The position numbers and the translations under genes are program-made. A stretch of 64,000 nt of DNA, taken from positions 6,226,336-6,290,335 of the forward strand of contig ML677385.1 of NCBI GenBank assembly GCA_007922305.1. The letters are read 5' to 3'. Below the pieces are notes generated by a model. It ran no database searches. It was given only the letters and a program-made list of their open reading frames with translations, and was not told the origin of the DNA. This DNA is from Dermatemys mawii (lineage: Eukaryota; Chordata; Testudines; Dermatemydidae). Shown one piece after another: positions 11,801-23,659 of the stretch (position 1 is the stretch's first letter; each line of letters begins with the position of its first letter).

Positions 11801-12700
11801 TCCTCCTCTCTGGGAACAGTGAGCCTGGCGGAAGCCCCCCGGATCATTTTAAATCCGCAGCCACCCCCGCGGAACCAGAGTCACCATCCTCCCGAGATCC
11901 GGCGGCACGTAGGCTACTTCTCAAACTTTCGCGAACCTGGCGCTCTCCCTGGCAATTCCTGCTCCTCTCTCTCTCTCTCGCTCTCCCTCCAGTGCTATCG
12001 CTCCGCTCTCCTCCTTCCCTCCATGTTGCCTCGCTCCCCGTTCCGCTCCTGCGCTCCCTTTCTCGCTCTCTCCATGTCGCCTCCCTCCCCCGCCTGCTCC
12101 ATATGGTCTCTTCCCTCCTCCTCCCCCGCCGCTCCATGTTGTCTGGGTGACTCTCCCCTCTCCATGTTATGTCTCTCACCCGCTAGGTAGTGTTTCCCTG
12201 CTGCGGCTGCTGCTCTGCCGGCTCGCTCGGCGCCGCGAGCCTGCGAGTGAAAGTGACTAGAATTGCGATCGGCGCCTGCCGCAGCGCGCCGCCGGGCTCC
12301 AGATTTTAGTCAGTTTCACTCTGTGGCCACCAGCACATGCGGCGCGGCGCGGCTGGGCAACACAAAGCGGGGAGTGGAGGAGGGGGCAGAGAGGAAGGAA
12401 ACAGGGGGAGGGGGAGGAGGGATCTGGCAAAGTGTGTTGCCGGGGGAGGTGAGGCAGAGCTTGCAGCGGGAGAGTGGTATCGGAGGTCGGGCTGAAAAAG
12501 TTACACCCTCCCCGCCTCCTTTCCCCTCCCCCCCCCTGCCCCCGAACAGGAGAAATTCGGAAATCAGCGTAATTCACCTGGATCAAAACCTTTGCCAGCC
12601 GAAAACTAATGGCTGCGCTGAGAATAGTGTTTGGTCTTCCGTGCGTCATGTGTGCCGAGTACATGCCTGACAGAGACCCTCGGCGACGGAATTAGCTTTC
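11800..12700. promoter_or_regulatory. CpG island with long pyrimidine-rich tract
   Basis: A CG-rich block whose left half (about 11955-12180) is almost purely pyrimidine on the + strand, with recurring CTCCATGT-type phrases. The right half contains many CG dinucleotides around 12195-12360. A GAG|GTGAGG donor-like site lies near 12449. No first exon is proven. Confidence 0.6.
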
Positions 12701-13850
12701 CTCGTGCTGGAAATGCAGAACAGAAGAAGTGCTGAGGCGTCCTTGTTTCACGGTTGTAACCGATCCCCTATCCCTGGATTCAGTTCTCGATTTGTCTCCT
12801 TTTCATGTGCGACTCCTGTGTCCCTGCCCCCGCCAGATCAGGAAAGGCCGGGGGAAAGGCGGCTCACTGGGAGGAGTGTCAAAGTGAAATACAACTCAAT
12901 CTGTGTCGACGGAGGATTCCGTTTAATTAAACAGACAGCATTTGATCACCATACTCACCCCATAGGGCCTAATCGCTGTACACGCCTTTCACCAGCCACA
13001 AGGCCCACCGGCTGATAAAACTCAGCAGAAAACGGGTAGGACGTTTGAAAGTGTTATGCTGGGCTCAGAAAGGGCCCCCTAAGTTTTGATGGTGAATCCA
13101 ATAAACACGCTATCTGAGTATAAAAGGGGATGGCCTCGTTTAAGTCCAGCCAAGCCAAAAACCAGCGGGTAAAGGTTTAGGGTTTAATCTATTGTCCTCT
13201 GAGCCGAGGTCTGTCTCCAGTCTGCCATTGTCTGCCCTCTCTGTGTAAGGGAACACAAGGATCTCTTTCCCCAGCCTTGTGTTGTGCCCGATACAAGATA
13301 TTTAGCTCACCCACTTTGTCACGTACCTTCAGCCTTTCATGGGAATGATGGGGCTCCCTAGCACTGGGCTGTTATTGGTGTCGTGGTTTAAGTCAGATCC
13401 CATTTCCCGGAGGAAATGAATGCTCAAATTACCTTAAAGGCACCAACTAGTTAATGTTATGTAAGGAACAAATATTGACTGTACATTGACATCGTATTAA
13501 AGGTATTTTAGAGCCGAGGCCCATCGCTATAGATCGCGAAGGCCCCACGTGCCTTGCCGAATCTTTGGTTTGTGGATTGTTGACGACAAAGTTTGGAAGG
13601 GTTTCTAAGCCCCCTCTTGTCCACTGGGTTCTGCCCATCCCCCTACTCCAGCCCAGTTGGTATAACTCTTCGCTTTCCAGTGCACGCAGCCAACAAACAC
13701 ACGGCTCAAAGAAAGACTGACCGCGGAGTGCAGCAAATGCTTTTCAAGCCCCAATATCTGTCGGTTCCAAATTAAAAAAAAAAAACCGCGCCCAGCCCCA
13801 ATATGCTCCAATGACCTGCGCTTCCCCCTTCGTTTCAAACTGAAAAATGG
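12700..13850. other. Non-coding stretch with a TATA-like box
   Basis: Mixed sequence between two CpG islands. A TATAAAAG box is at 13119-13126, and an A-run follows near 13774-13786. No coding exon or named repeat is supported. Confidence 0.4.
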
Positions 13851-15700
13851 CCCAAGCAGCTTAAAGCGAACTTAGGGGATCGGGCTGGGAGGCGGAGGCG
13901 GGTGCGGAAAGCGCTCCCGGCTGCGATCGCTGTGCCAAGCCTCAGCCACACCGAGATTGCTGGCAGACTTCCAAAGTCAGAAGAAATCGGGGTGGGGGGC
14001 TGGGCGGGCAAACGGGTCCGAGCCCTTGGCAGAGAGGCAGGAGCGAGCGGGCGCCGCTCGGAAGGGATGAATCAGCCCAGCCATCTGAGCGGAGCGCCGG
14101 CATCTTCCGCAATCCATTCAGCCAGTGAAGCGCGTGAAAAGCTGCTGATCGCTGCCATTGTTACTCACAGGCGAGGTGGGAACCGGAGCCTCCACTCTGG
14201 CGAGAGATAAATAGTCTGTGACAGCGCCTCTTCGCACCGAGATCGCCTCCGATTTCACACGGCGGCCGGGCGCAGGTCTGTGTTGCTCTCTTTCGTGGGA
14301 GTCCCTTGAAATGTGCCTTCCCTCCCTCCCGGTTGTGGCGACCCCCCCACCCCTCCGATCTCTCCCCCCCTCTTTAATGGTTGTCAGCCCGGGCTGGGAC
14401 CGATGTGCTGTGCTTGCCTGTGGAGTGCGGGTCGTGCTGGAGTCAGGGTTGAGCTGGAAACCGCGCTGTTCAAAGGCTCGCCGGGCGCGGAGCCCTGTGC
14501 AAACAAAGTCTCGGTGGAAATAGTTTCCGCCACCTCCGCCTCTGCAGCCAGGGTATCGCCGCGGGTCTTTTGTTTCGGGCCTTAGGGTCGGGCTCTTTGG
14601 TCATGGGCAGATTTCTGGAAATACCCGTCCTTGGGCGGGATGGAGGACGTTGCCGCGGGACTCTGGTGTAAATGCCGAAGAAGTATTACAGGAGGTCGGG
14701 ATCACGGCTTTTGCCGCGTGTGTGTGTGTTATAATGTCACATGGCTCAGAGAGGTACAGAGGATTAGACTTTTTCACGCCTTTAAAGCAGCGCCCGGACT
14801 AGCAGAGGTTCACGATCCCGCTTAGGAGCAAGTCCCACGTCCACGCGGAGGCTGCTGGCGGAGAGCTCAGGGCCATGTTTGACTGCAAACGGAAATCAGT
14901 GGTCAGCTTTACGAACTTAATGGTGCTGGGCGCCTGCCCTTAACATTTGCCAGCAGCGCCGGGGGCAGAGCGCGGGGTTCCGTGTCAAAGGAGCTGGGCT
15001 GAGCCTGGCCTAGTGCACATCTGGGATCTAGCCCAGGTGAACTACAGCCCTTCCCTTCGGCCGGGCAAAGCGGGCCGCCAGGACTCCACTGGGAAGGGAG
15101 GTCGGGGGAATCGCGGAGGCTGTGGGAAATGGGATCCCGTCTCCCGCACAGCGCCGCGGGGGAAGGACGCGCCCCGCTCTGCCCAGGACGGCTTGCAGCG
15201 GACAGTGGGAGAACAGGCTCGGAGGTGAACACTGAGCTCTGCCGGAGCTCGCGCTGCTGCCAAGTCCCCCTCCCAGCACACTGGCTGGCTGCCTTTGTAT
15301 TGTGGCCGGGCAGCCAAACGCGAGGCGGAGGAAACCGCTGCGAGTCCGCCCCGGGGCTTCTGCGCCCCGGGTACTTTGTGAAGTGCTGCAGACGCGCCTC
15401 GGGCCCGGCGAGCAGGCTCGAAAGGAGGCGTCTTTGCAGGGTCTGCTCCCGGGGCCGCTCCTGGCTCCTCTCGGGTTCCTTTGCGAGTGGAGCTCATCGC
15501 TTGGGCAGCTGCTGTGCGGGAGTGTCTGGGCATCGCCTCCCATGCCAACCACAGCGGGGAATATGCGGCAAGTGCCATGAAATAGTGAGAAAAAGCTGCA
15601 CTATGGCAGGGAAGCAACAGGCCGAGCTGGTGTGAGCGCGTAAGGCGAGGTTCTAGCGCATTTCCAGGGAGTCATTAGCTCCAGCGCGCCGCGCGGATAG
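13850..15700. promoter_or_regulatory. CpG island
   Basis: A long CG-dense block. Several overlapping frames exceed 100 codons on both strands (for example 174 and 191 codons on the minus strand, 168 on the plus strand), but they run through one another and carry no domain. They are read as GC artefacts. Confidence 0.6.
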
Positions 15701-16204
15701 CGTGGTTCAGGTATAGACAGGACCTGGGCAGACAAAGCGGGAGACTGGAATCTCCCAAATGCGCGGAGTCTGCTTAAAGCGGGGGGCAAATGTCTGGGGG
15801 CTCAGCCGGAGCTTCTTTGCTTGCAGCTTTCTTAGGACAAGCGCCGTCCAAGGACGCGGGACAGTGTTTCTTGGCAGGATGTCAGACTTCACGGGATTTG
15901 CGCTGGGCAGTCTGTACCCACGGGAACGCAGGCGGGGTTTCCAAACGCCTCTTTCCAGTTACCTTCCGTGTACTTGTAGGTGACGGTTTGCCCTTTTCAC
16001 TTGTTTGCCTCATGCTAGTCTCGTCAATTGCCCAATGATTTATTGCCTAAACTAAGTGCTTAATTTGTGAATATGAAACAGACTAAAAGGGGATCGGCGC
16101 ATTTTAGCAGGCAAGCCCAGCAGCTGTTTCAAATCTGTAACGTTCTCACCCGCATGTAGCAATGTAAGCTAGCCAAACCGGAGACGAGTTCCTGGGAGAC
16201 TGAA
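15700..16204. other. Non-coding stretch
   Basis: GC content falls from left to right. No feature was recognised. Confidence 0.5.
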
Positions 16205-16309
16205 GGCCTGAGTCTCTGCACACCGATTTCTACACCGGAGTGACTCCATTGCTTTGAATGGTGTCATGTCACTCGGATTTAGATCTCGGTGAGAGGAGAA
16301 TCAGAGCCC
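16205..16309. mobile_element. Palindromic MITE-like relic (terminal GGCCTGAGTCTC family)
   Basis: The ends GGCCTGAGTCTC and GAGAATCAGAGCCC are imperfect inverted repeats. The centre contains a near-palindromic 'gagtgactccattg...aatggtgtcatgtcactc'. I recall this layout (ends like GGGCCAGATTCTG, centre built around 'agtaactccattgaagtcaatggagttac') as a common short foldback repeat in turtle and crocodile genomes. The element is diverged and its limits are approximate. Confidence 0.55.
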
Positions 16310-16359
16310 ATCCGACTCCAGGGTATTGACCTTCCTGCAGAAATCACCGCGTGAAATCA

Positions 16360-16422
16360 GCTGGTGGTAGAAATACGGGTCAGACTGAATGGTCACTCTG
16401 ACCTAAATATCTGTGAATTTTT
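16360..16422 (+). mobile_element. CR1 LINE 3'-end fragment
   Basis: The phrase 'ggtcagactgaatggtcact' followed by 'ctgacctaaatatctgtgaat' matches the order of the CR1 3' terminus also seen at 23600-23650 in this window. It is a very short, old fragment. Confidence 0.5.
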
Positions 16423-16429
16423 ACACGTT

Positions 16430-17100
16430 CAAAAGGGTCTCGTGACGGAAAAAATGACAAGCCCTCAGAGAGTTAATGTATATACACTCCTCTTCCCCTA
16501 AGAATTAACCTGAGATAAAGTAAATACAGCCATATGACGGGTGGTTGCTGACAAAGGCACATGATACAAAAGTAACCGAAGCACGCGGTGAAGAACAAAG
16601 ACAAAAATTAATTAGAGTTAATGCGGCAAATAAACTTTAGCAGTGATAATACAAAGAAAAACGATGGAAGTTACAGCCAAAAGATAATTAAAATAAATAC
16701 CTTCGAGATAGCCCGAGCGTGCTACTTTCTGTATACTTCCTCCTCTTGGCTACCTAAACAAGGAACTAGTACAATCAAAACTCTTCCTTTGAAAAGACTC
16801 CATGCACAGACAGTAGTTTGGCTTTTCTCATAGACTGCGTCACACATCAAAGGATAACAGCACATCCCTTTAGCTGCTTATTGCTATGCAACTCAGGCCA
16901 GCAGCTACAATGTCCACAACCCGGACTTCTTGGGTTGTTGATTGATTATCTCGATAGGGCATCACTGAACATCTAATGTTTGTAAGGATTATGATGGAGG
17001 GAAAACTGGGCCTCTGGATCATTTCAGGAAAGTGCTATAGGGTGGAGATGGAGTCTTCTGATGTATAATGTTAACGTGCTGGGGCTTAAAGAAACTGTGG
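16430..17100. other. AT-rich non-coding stretch
   Basis: AT-rich, repeat-poor sequence with several ATTA/TAAT motifs. It could be conserved regulatory DNA, but this cannot be judged without alignment. No gene is seen. Confidence 0.4.
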
Positions 17101-18930
17101 ACAGAAAGAAAAATATGGCGCGGGGGGAGAATAGACTCAGGGCCAAATTCGGCTGGCCGCAGAGAATCACATGGGCTGCAGTAACGCGGGCCAGATGTAG
17201 CCTTATGGTTTAACTTGAACATCGTCCGAGAGTTGCCATTGGGCTTTTTGTCTGGCACCCAAGTGTTCCTGCTAAGGTCCCTCCCCGCTCCCGTCTTTCT
17301 TTCGATCATATTGTCTTTCCATGTGCAAAGGTGCAGGGAAAGCGCAGAACGTGGGAGCGAGGTGTTCCCTGCAACGTGACTTCTCAGGCCTGGCTCGCAC
17401 ATTGGCGGAGCTGGCCGGTTAGCTTCGCACTGGTCACAGATACCCTGGTTAAATCCCCTAGCTCTGCTGAAGCACACCAAGGCAGTAAGAGCTGTCCCGG
17501 CGCAGGAGAGGGGGCGAGAGAACGTTCGTGCACGGACTGGACACGCGGAACCGGTCCGTGCAATGATCTGGGGCGGCGCGGAGCAAGTTCTGCAGCCTTC
17601 CCGGCTTTTCCATCACTAAGTGCCGCGGGCGATCGTTAGCTGTGAATGGACAATGTGCTCTGCCGGCTGGCACCCCAGCAATTACAGTGCTGCGGGGAGG
17701 ATTCCCTCCTTCCTGTTTTTCGGAGCCCTTTTCTAGGAATGGGGAAATCCCTGCCTCTTCATATCAGGCTATCTATACCAGAGGGACTCGTTTAAAGCGT
17801 AGAGGGTATTTGTGGAGCGGAGGCAAGCGAGACATCAGCCCTTGACAAATCCTTGCAAACGAGCAAACGGAAGGGCCTTCTGAGTACAGCTAATAAACCA
17901 GAGAGAGAAAGAGAGAGAGAGAGAAATCTATACGCAGCCCCATGTCTCTACACATTGCTTAAAAACACCTAGCAAGAGTGGGTCATCTTCAGAGCTGGCT
18001 AAGAAACAAATGACTCAAGGGCCCTTGTTGCAGCGCAGGTTAGTGCTTGTGCCACAGCTGTGTCTTGTGCCAGAGCTGTACAAATAGCTGTAAAGGGAGA
18101 GGAAACTGACTTCGTCCAAAGAACAAGGACCAGGTGTGCAATGTAACTGAACAGCTTGCCAGAAAGTTGATCCTTGGACATATGTTGTTGCCACTGACTG
18201 GGAGAGAGAGAGACAAGGTGAATCAGTTTAAGATAGAGCCATAAACACAAAAAAAGGGTTTAAAACAACTTTATCTGTGATAAAAAGTCATGTGATCTTT
18301 GACATGGAAACAAACGTGTGTATGTTGACACGGAAATAGATGTGTGTATGTTAGAGTGTGAGAACAAGGGAGCGCATGAAGAATCTGGAGGTAAAGTAAA
18401 TGAGCAACAGAGCATGTACCTGGCAGTGAACCTTCTTCAAGCTTCAAAAGCACCCCACTTTCCTGTTCTTAGCAGTGTCCATGCCAAGTCTCAGTGTTCA
18501 CTGATAAGACAGTAGCTGGACATTTGAGAAATGAAAAAGGCCATGGCCAAAGTTCACCTCTAGGGTCTAGGCACCTTGTGCTGGCCTACTGCAGAGAGCT
18601 CTTATTTTGCCATGGACATTCAACATCATCAAAAATAACTAGGGTTGAACCAATACCATCAAAATTGTGTATTTTCTTTTTAAATATGATGATTATCATA
18701 AAGAAGTAGTACTTACAAAGAAAATGGCAGACTAAGAGGCAGGAAATTTTCAAAATTCTTGCCCTGGCCTTAACAGTCCAACCTAACCACCCTAGCCTAT
18801 ACCATGAGTCTAGGCCTTGACCACTCTAGATAAATTTACCTTGCTGAGAACCACGTGGTCCTTTACACATATTTGTAAAACACATTAGATCTGCTTGGTT
18901 TATATGCACATTAGAAACCATTTGAATTAA
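17100..18930. other. Non-coding stretch
   Basis: Moderately CG-containing to about 17850, then AT-richer. A GA-rich microsatellite lies at 17901-17924. No gene or named transposon was found. Confidence 0.45.
17901..17924 (+). repeat. (GA)n microsatellite
   Basis: GA repeat interrupted once by AAA, seen directly. Confidence 0.9.
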
Positions 18931-18934
18931 ACAT

Positions 18935-19330
18935 GCTTCCAACAGGGTGCCAGTTCAATCTGATCTAATTCAGCCTGCACTGGTTTAATGCCAGTGCAGA
19001 TTGTACTACAATGGTTCAGAATGCAGTGGTTCAGGTAGTCCTCCACTACTCTCCCATGATGCCCTGGTGCATTTTCAAATCTCCCTGGAGGTTCTTCTGA
19101 GTTTTGTTCAGGGAACTGTGGGCTACTACCTTCATTTTAATGCCAGATCCAGTGAGGAGTTTCAGATGAAAGCAGAATCTCTGCAGCCATACTCACACCG
19201 AGGAACAGTGTGCTTCTTATCTGCTTCCCATTTCTCTGATTCTCCTGCCCACTTGTCCCAGCCCAGCCCAGCCCATTGTTTCCTCCACTTCAAAGCCTGA
19301 TCTCAGTGTGAGACCCCCCCACCTACCCTC
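18935..19330. repeat. Possible degraded DNA-transposon segment
   Basis: Contains a 9-bp perfect inverted repeat with a 7-nt loop at 18975-18999 and the phrase 'atggttcagaatgcagtggttcagg'. The low-CG, non-unique-looking texture suggests an old interspersed element. I cannot name the family, and the limits are guesses. Confidence 0.25.
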
Positions 19331-20570
19331 ATGTTGAAGTGGTCTGATCTCACAATACAGGGAAAAAACAGAAGGGGAGAAGCATGGAGATGAGATGTAC
19401 ACCATTTTGAGGAACCTCTTCAGTCTTCTGCTGAAACCTGTGGACATTGTCTGGCCCTAAATTAAAGAAAAGCAACTTAAAGTACAACCAGTCTCAGTAC
19501 AGGTGTTCAAAGAACAATGATTCCCCATTTATTTAAATGGAAGATTAGTGTCTTCCTGGCGTAATTTCTCTTATGAGGTGACTGGATTAAGCTTAGACAC
19601 CTCCACAGGCATAAACAAACTTTGAACTTGTTGATGTGTCTCTTAATTCATTTTTAAGATAAATTGGAGTACTATTTTTTTATACAATATTTAGCAGGAA
19701 AACACTGAACATTTTTGAAAATAAAGACAGAGTGGAACTCACTTTTGTTCAGAGAGCAAACTCATGGCCTATGCAACTCTTAAATCCCACTACAAACTGG
19801 ATTTAAGTGAGGCATAGGCCTAGTGCTAGCCTCCAGGGGTGAGCTTCACCCACAGTGAAGGATAAAGTTCTGCAAAGTTGTACTGGCTAAGTGGCACCTA
19901 CATCAGCCAGCCAACAGCTTGCAGAGAACAGTACAGATCTGGGTTGGATGAGTTGGCCTCATGGCGACTGTTGGGTCTGCAGTGCTTTTAAAAAGGAAAC
20001 GATAGCTTGTAGGGGAACAGTTCTCCTGGCCCAGGTTCCTGTGGGCCCCTCTGCTGTAAGATATGTAAACACGAGCAGGTCAATATTGGCTTTAGACACA
20101 GGTATCCCAATCCTGTTCTCCTTGAAACTGATAAAACCTCCAGAGAATCAGATGAGAGCAGGAGCAATTCCAGAAATAGTACCAGTAACTAGAATAACTT
20201 TCCTCATAGCTGAATGGAAGAAAGAACATGTTGTAATTAGCAGTTTGGCTATGTGCAGTGAGAGATAAACTAGAAGGGATAGAAATGATTCTGATCATAC
20301 AGTGACCCAAAACTGCACGACACTAGTTTTTAGCTCTTTAGCGTTATAAAATTACAAATTGAATTTTGATCCATTGAAATGGAGGTGGAGCCCCTGTGAG
20401 TTACGTACAACCCAATGGTGCTTTATAACAAAGGTGACTGCTCCATGTTCACTTTCTATAGAGAGGGCAAACTAAGAACTTTCTTTGAATGTGAGATCTG
20501 CATAACAGCCATTTAGAGGGCAGAGATAGTAACTGTGTGAGAGGATCTCTCTGATCAGGGTAGACAAATA
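19330..20570. other. Non-coding stretch
   Basis: Mixed AT-rich sequence. Open frames up to 125 codons (19891-20268) show no recognisable motif. No element could be named. Confidence 0.45.
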
Positions 20571-20579
20571 TATCTAGAG

Positions 20580-20788
20580 CAGGCCTGCACAACTTGAAAA
20601 GCAGCGAGGGCCATATTACTGCAAAAAAAAACAGCTGCAGGCCAAAAAGCCCCACTCTCGCCCCACCCCCATCTGCTTCCCCCCACCCCACCGCTTGGCT
20701 TGCCCCACCCCTACTCACCCCCCGTGGGCTGCACAGTGAGCCTGTGCGGGCCACATGTGGCCCCTGGGCCACATGTTGTGCAGGCCTG
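20580..20788. mobile_element. hAT-type MITE with intact 8-bp target duplication
   Basis: A 209-bp element bounded by perfect 14-bp terminal inverted repeats (CAGGCCTGCACAAC). It is flanked by the identical 8-bp direct repeat ATCTAGAG at 20572-20579 and 20789-20796. An 8-bp target duplication with CAG-starting ends is the signature of hAT-superfamily transposons. The C-rich interior encodes nothing, so it is non-autonomous. The perfect ends and duplication point to a relatively young insertion. Confidence 0.9.
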
Positions 20789-20796
20789 ATCTAGAG

Positions 20797-21767
20797 ACAC
20801 AAGCTTTCTCTTCCTGAGAAAAGTTTGGGCAGTATGTAGAAAGACCAAACCTGTATGGCTCAGTCATCTTAAACAGTGGGTATCTGAGTATTCAAATGAA
20901 TGATTGCTGCTGTTCGAAGCTGAAAGCTGTACCATGTGTCGTTGCAAAAGTAATTCCCCCAGCATGGGTGTAACTATAAGGGCCCAGAGCCGCTGGGGCA
21001 GTTATGCTGCACAAAGCATATAAGAGGTGTGTGTACAAAACGGTGGCTTAAAGCTCATATTTGCATTGCCCTGATCCTGGTGCTGCTCTGTGTTGGCTGA
21101 TTCCCCTGTGCTGTGTTACAGGCACCTGAGGCTCCTCGACTTTACACCAGGTTTTAAAGGTCACACAGGGGCTAAGATGCAGCGGGGGATTTGCATAATG
21201 CAGATGTATCAGTGCCATGTCCCCTTTCTTGTAGCCACATCCCATTTACGCTGATACACAAGCAGCAAGGAAGATGAGTTGCAGAGAAGACCCTAGTTCT
21301 GTGCCGCTGTATGATCACCCTTATGCACAGCCTTTCTGGCCAGCTAAACCAGTTTTACTGCCAGACTATGTGACTGGTGAGCCAGACCACACCAGCTGAT
21401 CTATCCAAAGTCTCCAATTTATACTATGACCTCTGGCATAGTATATATGCATTACTAGTCCATTGTGACTATATGAACAATCTAGATTGCAATTCCTAGG
21501 CCAATAAGCTTAGTGTTGATTGTAATAATCTCTCTAGGATGGTGTATGACCATGATATAAGAGTGTATGTTCATTCCCTGAATGGGTACTTTTTCTAAAA
21601 AGATCTAAAGAAGCAATCTAGAACAAAACTTAGTCTCCATCATATTTGGTAGAAAGGGTACTATAAATATTAATGTGTGTCCAAGCTGTGTATGCTAAAG
21701 AAGCAACATTTGGAGGAGGGCAGAGGGGCAGCCTGTTTAGGAGACTCGGGACAGGTGGTTTATAAGA
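20797..21767. other. Non-coding stretch
   Basis: No gene seen. The part at about 20945-21330 has the look of an old interspersed repeat, but no family was identified. Confidence 0.4.
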
Positions 21768-21878
21768 AAGCTCTTCAGGGCAGAGACTGTCTTAATGTAT
21801 GTTTGTACAGTGCGTAGCACAATGTGACCTTGATCTTTGAGAGAGTGTCAAGGAAATACAGTTATATAAATAATAAGA
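21768..21878 (+). mobile_element. L2-type LINE 3' tail
   Basis: The order 'agctcttcagggcagagactg', 'tgtttgtacagtgcgtagcac', 'aatgtgaccttgatct' and then AATAATAAG matches the 3' tail of the L2-like family whose minus-strand copy lies at 10440-11215. Only the tail is present. Confidence 0.65.
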
Positions 21879-22318
21879 GGCAGCTGGAGTTCAATCATAA
21901 TTTATTTTATGTAGGTGAATCTCATTTTTTGGCATCCATTGAGGTGACCTGTTCAGCTGTCTTTGAGTTAAACTGCAGGTGTAGCTTGAGAATGAAGGGT
22001 AGAGTAGGTGCTGTGAAGTAAAGACATCTATCCTCTGGGAACCTTTGACTAATATTCTCACATACTTGGACAGGCAAGTTGAGCCCTCAGATATGGTCAC
22101 CCTTAGCTGCAGAAGATGACCCAGAATATAAAAAGGATGAACATAAGGAGGGTTTGTTGAGTAATGTCAACTATCACCTCTTTTCTCATGTTTATAATTT
22201 ACAGCTACAGCTGGATTCAGGTGTCACTGATGAGGAAAGGCAGAAAATGCAGGAGTTCTGCAGTGGCTTCTTTGTGCTTCAATAGATGAACAAATCTCAT
22301 GGGTTAGCACTGATCTGA

Positions 22319-22395
22319 AAGTTTTACAGAGTGAAGTGCTTTTGCCTCAAAACTAGCTCCTTTTTGAGGCAAAAGCACTTCACTCTGTAAAACTT
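22319..22395. repeat. Perfect 34-bp inverted repeat with 9-nt loop
   Basis: The arms 22319-22352 and 22362-22395 are exact reverse complements separated by CTAGCTCCT. As RNA this would fold into an uninterrupted 34-bp hairpin of pre-miRNA size. The surrounding sequence is diverged, so a mismatch-free stem is striking. It may be a tiny MITE, a recent foldback duplication, a small-RNA hairpin or an assembly/library snap-back artefact. No target duplication is evident. Confidence 0.95.
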
Positions 22396-22759
22396 CTGCA
22401 GCTACTGTGAAAGTTTATGGTGGCCAAGCTGTGTAAAATAATACCTACCTTGCAAAACAATGCTCCTTATTTTGACAACTGATGCCCAATATGCTGAAAA
22501 CAATATTCTGAATGTGGATGGGTGACTTCTAAACAAAGTCAGTGTTTTTAATAGAATCTATATTGCAGAGAACAACTACTGAAGGTGATCTGTGAAGGAT
22601 TTTAAACATGGATTTGTACTCATTTGCTTCTTTAGCCTGGGGAAAGAAGGTCTGAATGATGTCTTTATTTCACAAAACAAAGTGTTTTTTCAGTTTCTTT
22701 GTTTTCTTTTTTTAAAAAAAACCTTAGTAATATGAGACAGGTAATATAAAATATGTGTC

Positions 22760-23652
22760 AGAAAAGTTTGCAGATTATACAAAATTGACGGAGTGATAAA
22801 TTATTGTAAGGATGGGTCTGTTCTACACAGCGATCTGGATTACTTGGTTAAACTGGACTCACTTTGAATGACATGTTTTAATACATCCAAATGCAATGCC
22901 AATACATTAAGTAGGTTACAATTCCAGCACGGAGGAACTGTATTTTGGAAAGCAGTGACTCTGAAAAGGACCTTAGAGGCCATGCTGGAAAACAAATGAA
23001 CGTTAACTCCTAATGTGATGGTGTGGCAAAGAGACTAGCACTTTTTTGGGTGTGTAAGCAGAGGAATATAAAGTAGATATAGGAGGTGCCTTTGTTTCTG
23101 TTTCCAGCATTAATGAGGCTATTTCTGGACTACTGTGTCCAGTTCTGGGGTCTGCATGTTGAAATGGATGTTGGGAAATTTGCATGGGTTCAGAAGAGAG
23201 CTACAAAAATGATTTGAGGTCTGGAAAACCTGTTTTAGGGTGACATACTATAGAAACCCAGTCTATTTGGTTTACCCAAGAGAAGGGTATGAGCTGATTT
23301 GACATGGTATTTACAAGTATTTAGAGGTGGAGATTTCTGATACTAGTGTGCTCTTTACTCTAGCAGAGAAAGGCATAATTAGATAAACTGGTTAGAAGCA
23401 GATATGAATTCAGACTAGAAATAAGAGGCACATTTTTAACAACGAGGGTACATAACAATTGAAACAGCTTATCCAAGGATATGATGGATTCTCTGGCTCT
23501 TAAGGTCTTTAAATCAAGATTGGATGCCTTTCTAAAAGTTCAGGCAAAAGTTATGGGCCTGATGACTGGGTGAAATTCATTGGGCTGTTTTATGCAGGAG
23601 GTCAGACTGGATGATCATATTGGTCCTTCCTGGCCTTAATATCTGTGAATCA
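22760..23652 (+). mobile_element. CR1 LINE relic, 3' RT portion and 3' terminus
   Basis: The stretch reads through CR1 landmarks in order: 'aagtttgcagattatacaaa' (FADDTK region), 'gactctgaaaaggacctt', 'ctactgtgtccagttctggg' (YCVQFW), 'cagaagagagctacaaaaat' (QKRATKM), 'aggtctggaaaacct' (GLENL) and the terminus 'caggaggtcagactggatga' ... 'cttaatatctgtgaatc'. Many stops and indels interrupt the frame, so it is inactive. CR1 is the dominant LINE of turtles, crocodilians and birds, which supports a sauropsid origin. Confidence 0.85.
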
Positions 23653-23659
23653 GCTATTT

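Noticed and set aside
13119..13126. TATAAAAG box with a downstream GTAAAG
   Set aside because: The implied exon would be only about 20 bp. More likely a chance match.
15028..15635. Frames of 168-191 codons on both strands
   Set aside because: Mutually overlapping in a CpG island, and residues are low-complexity A/G/P/R/S.
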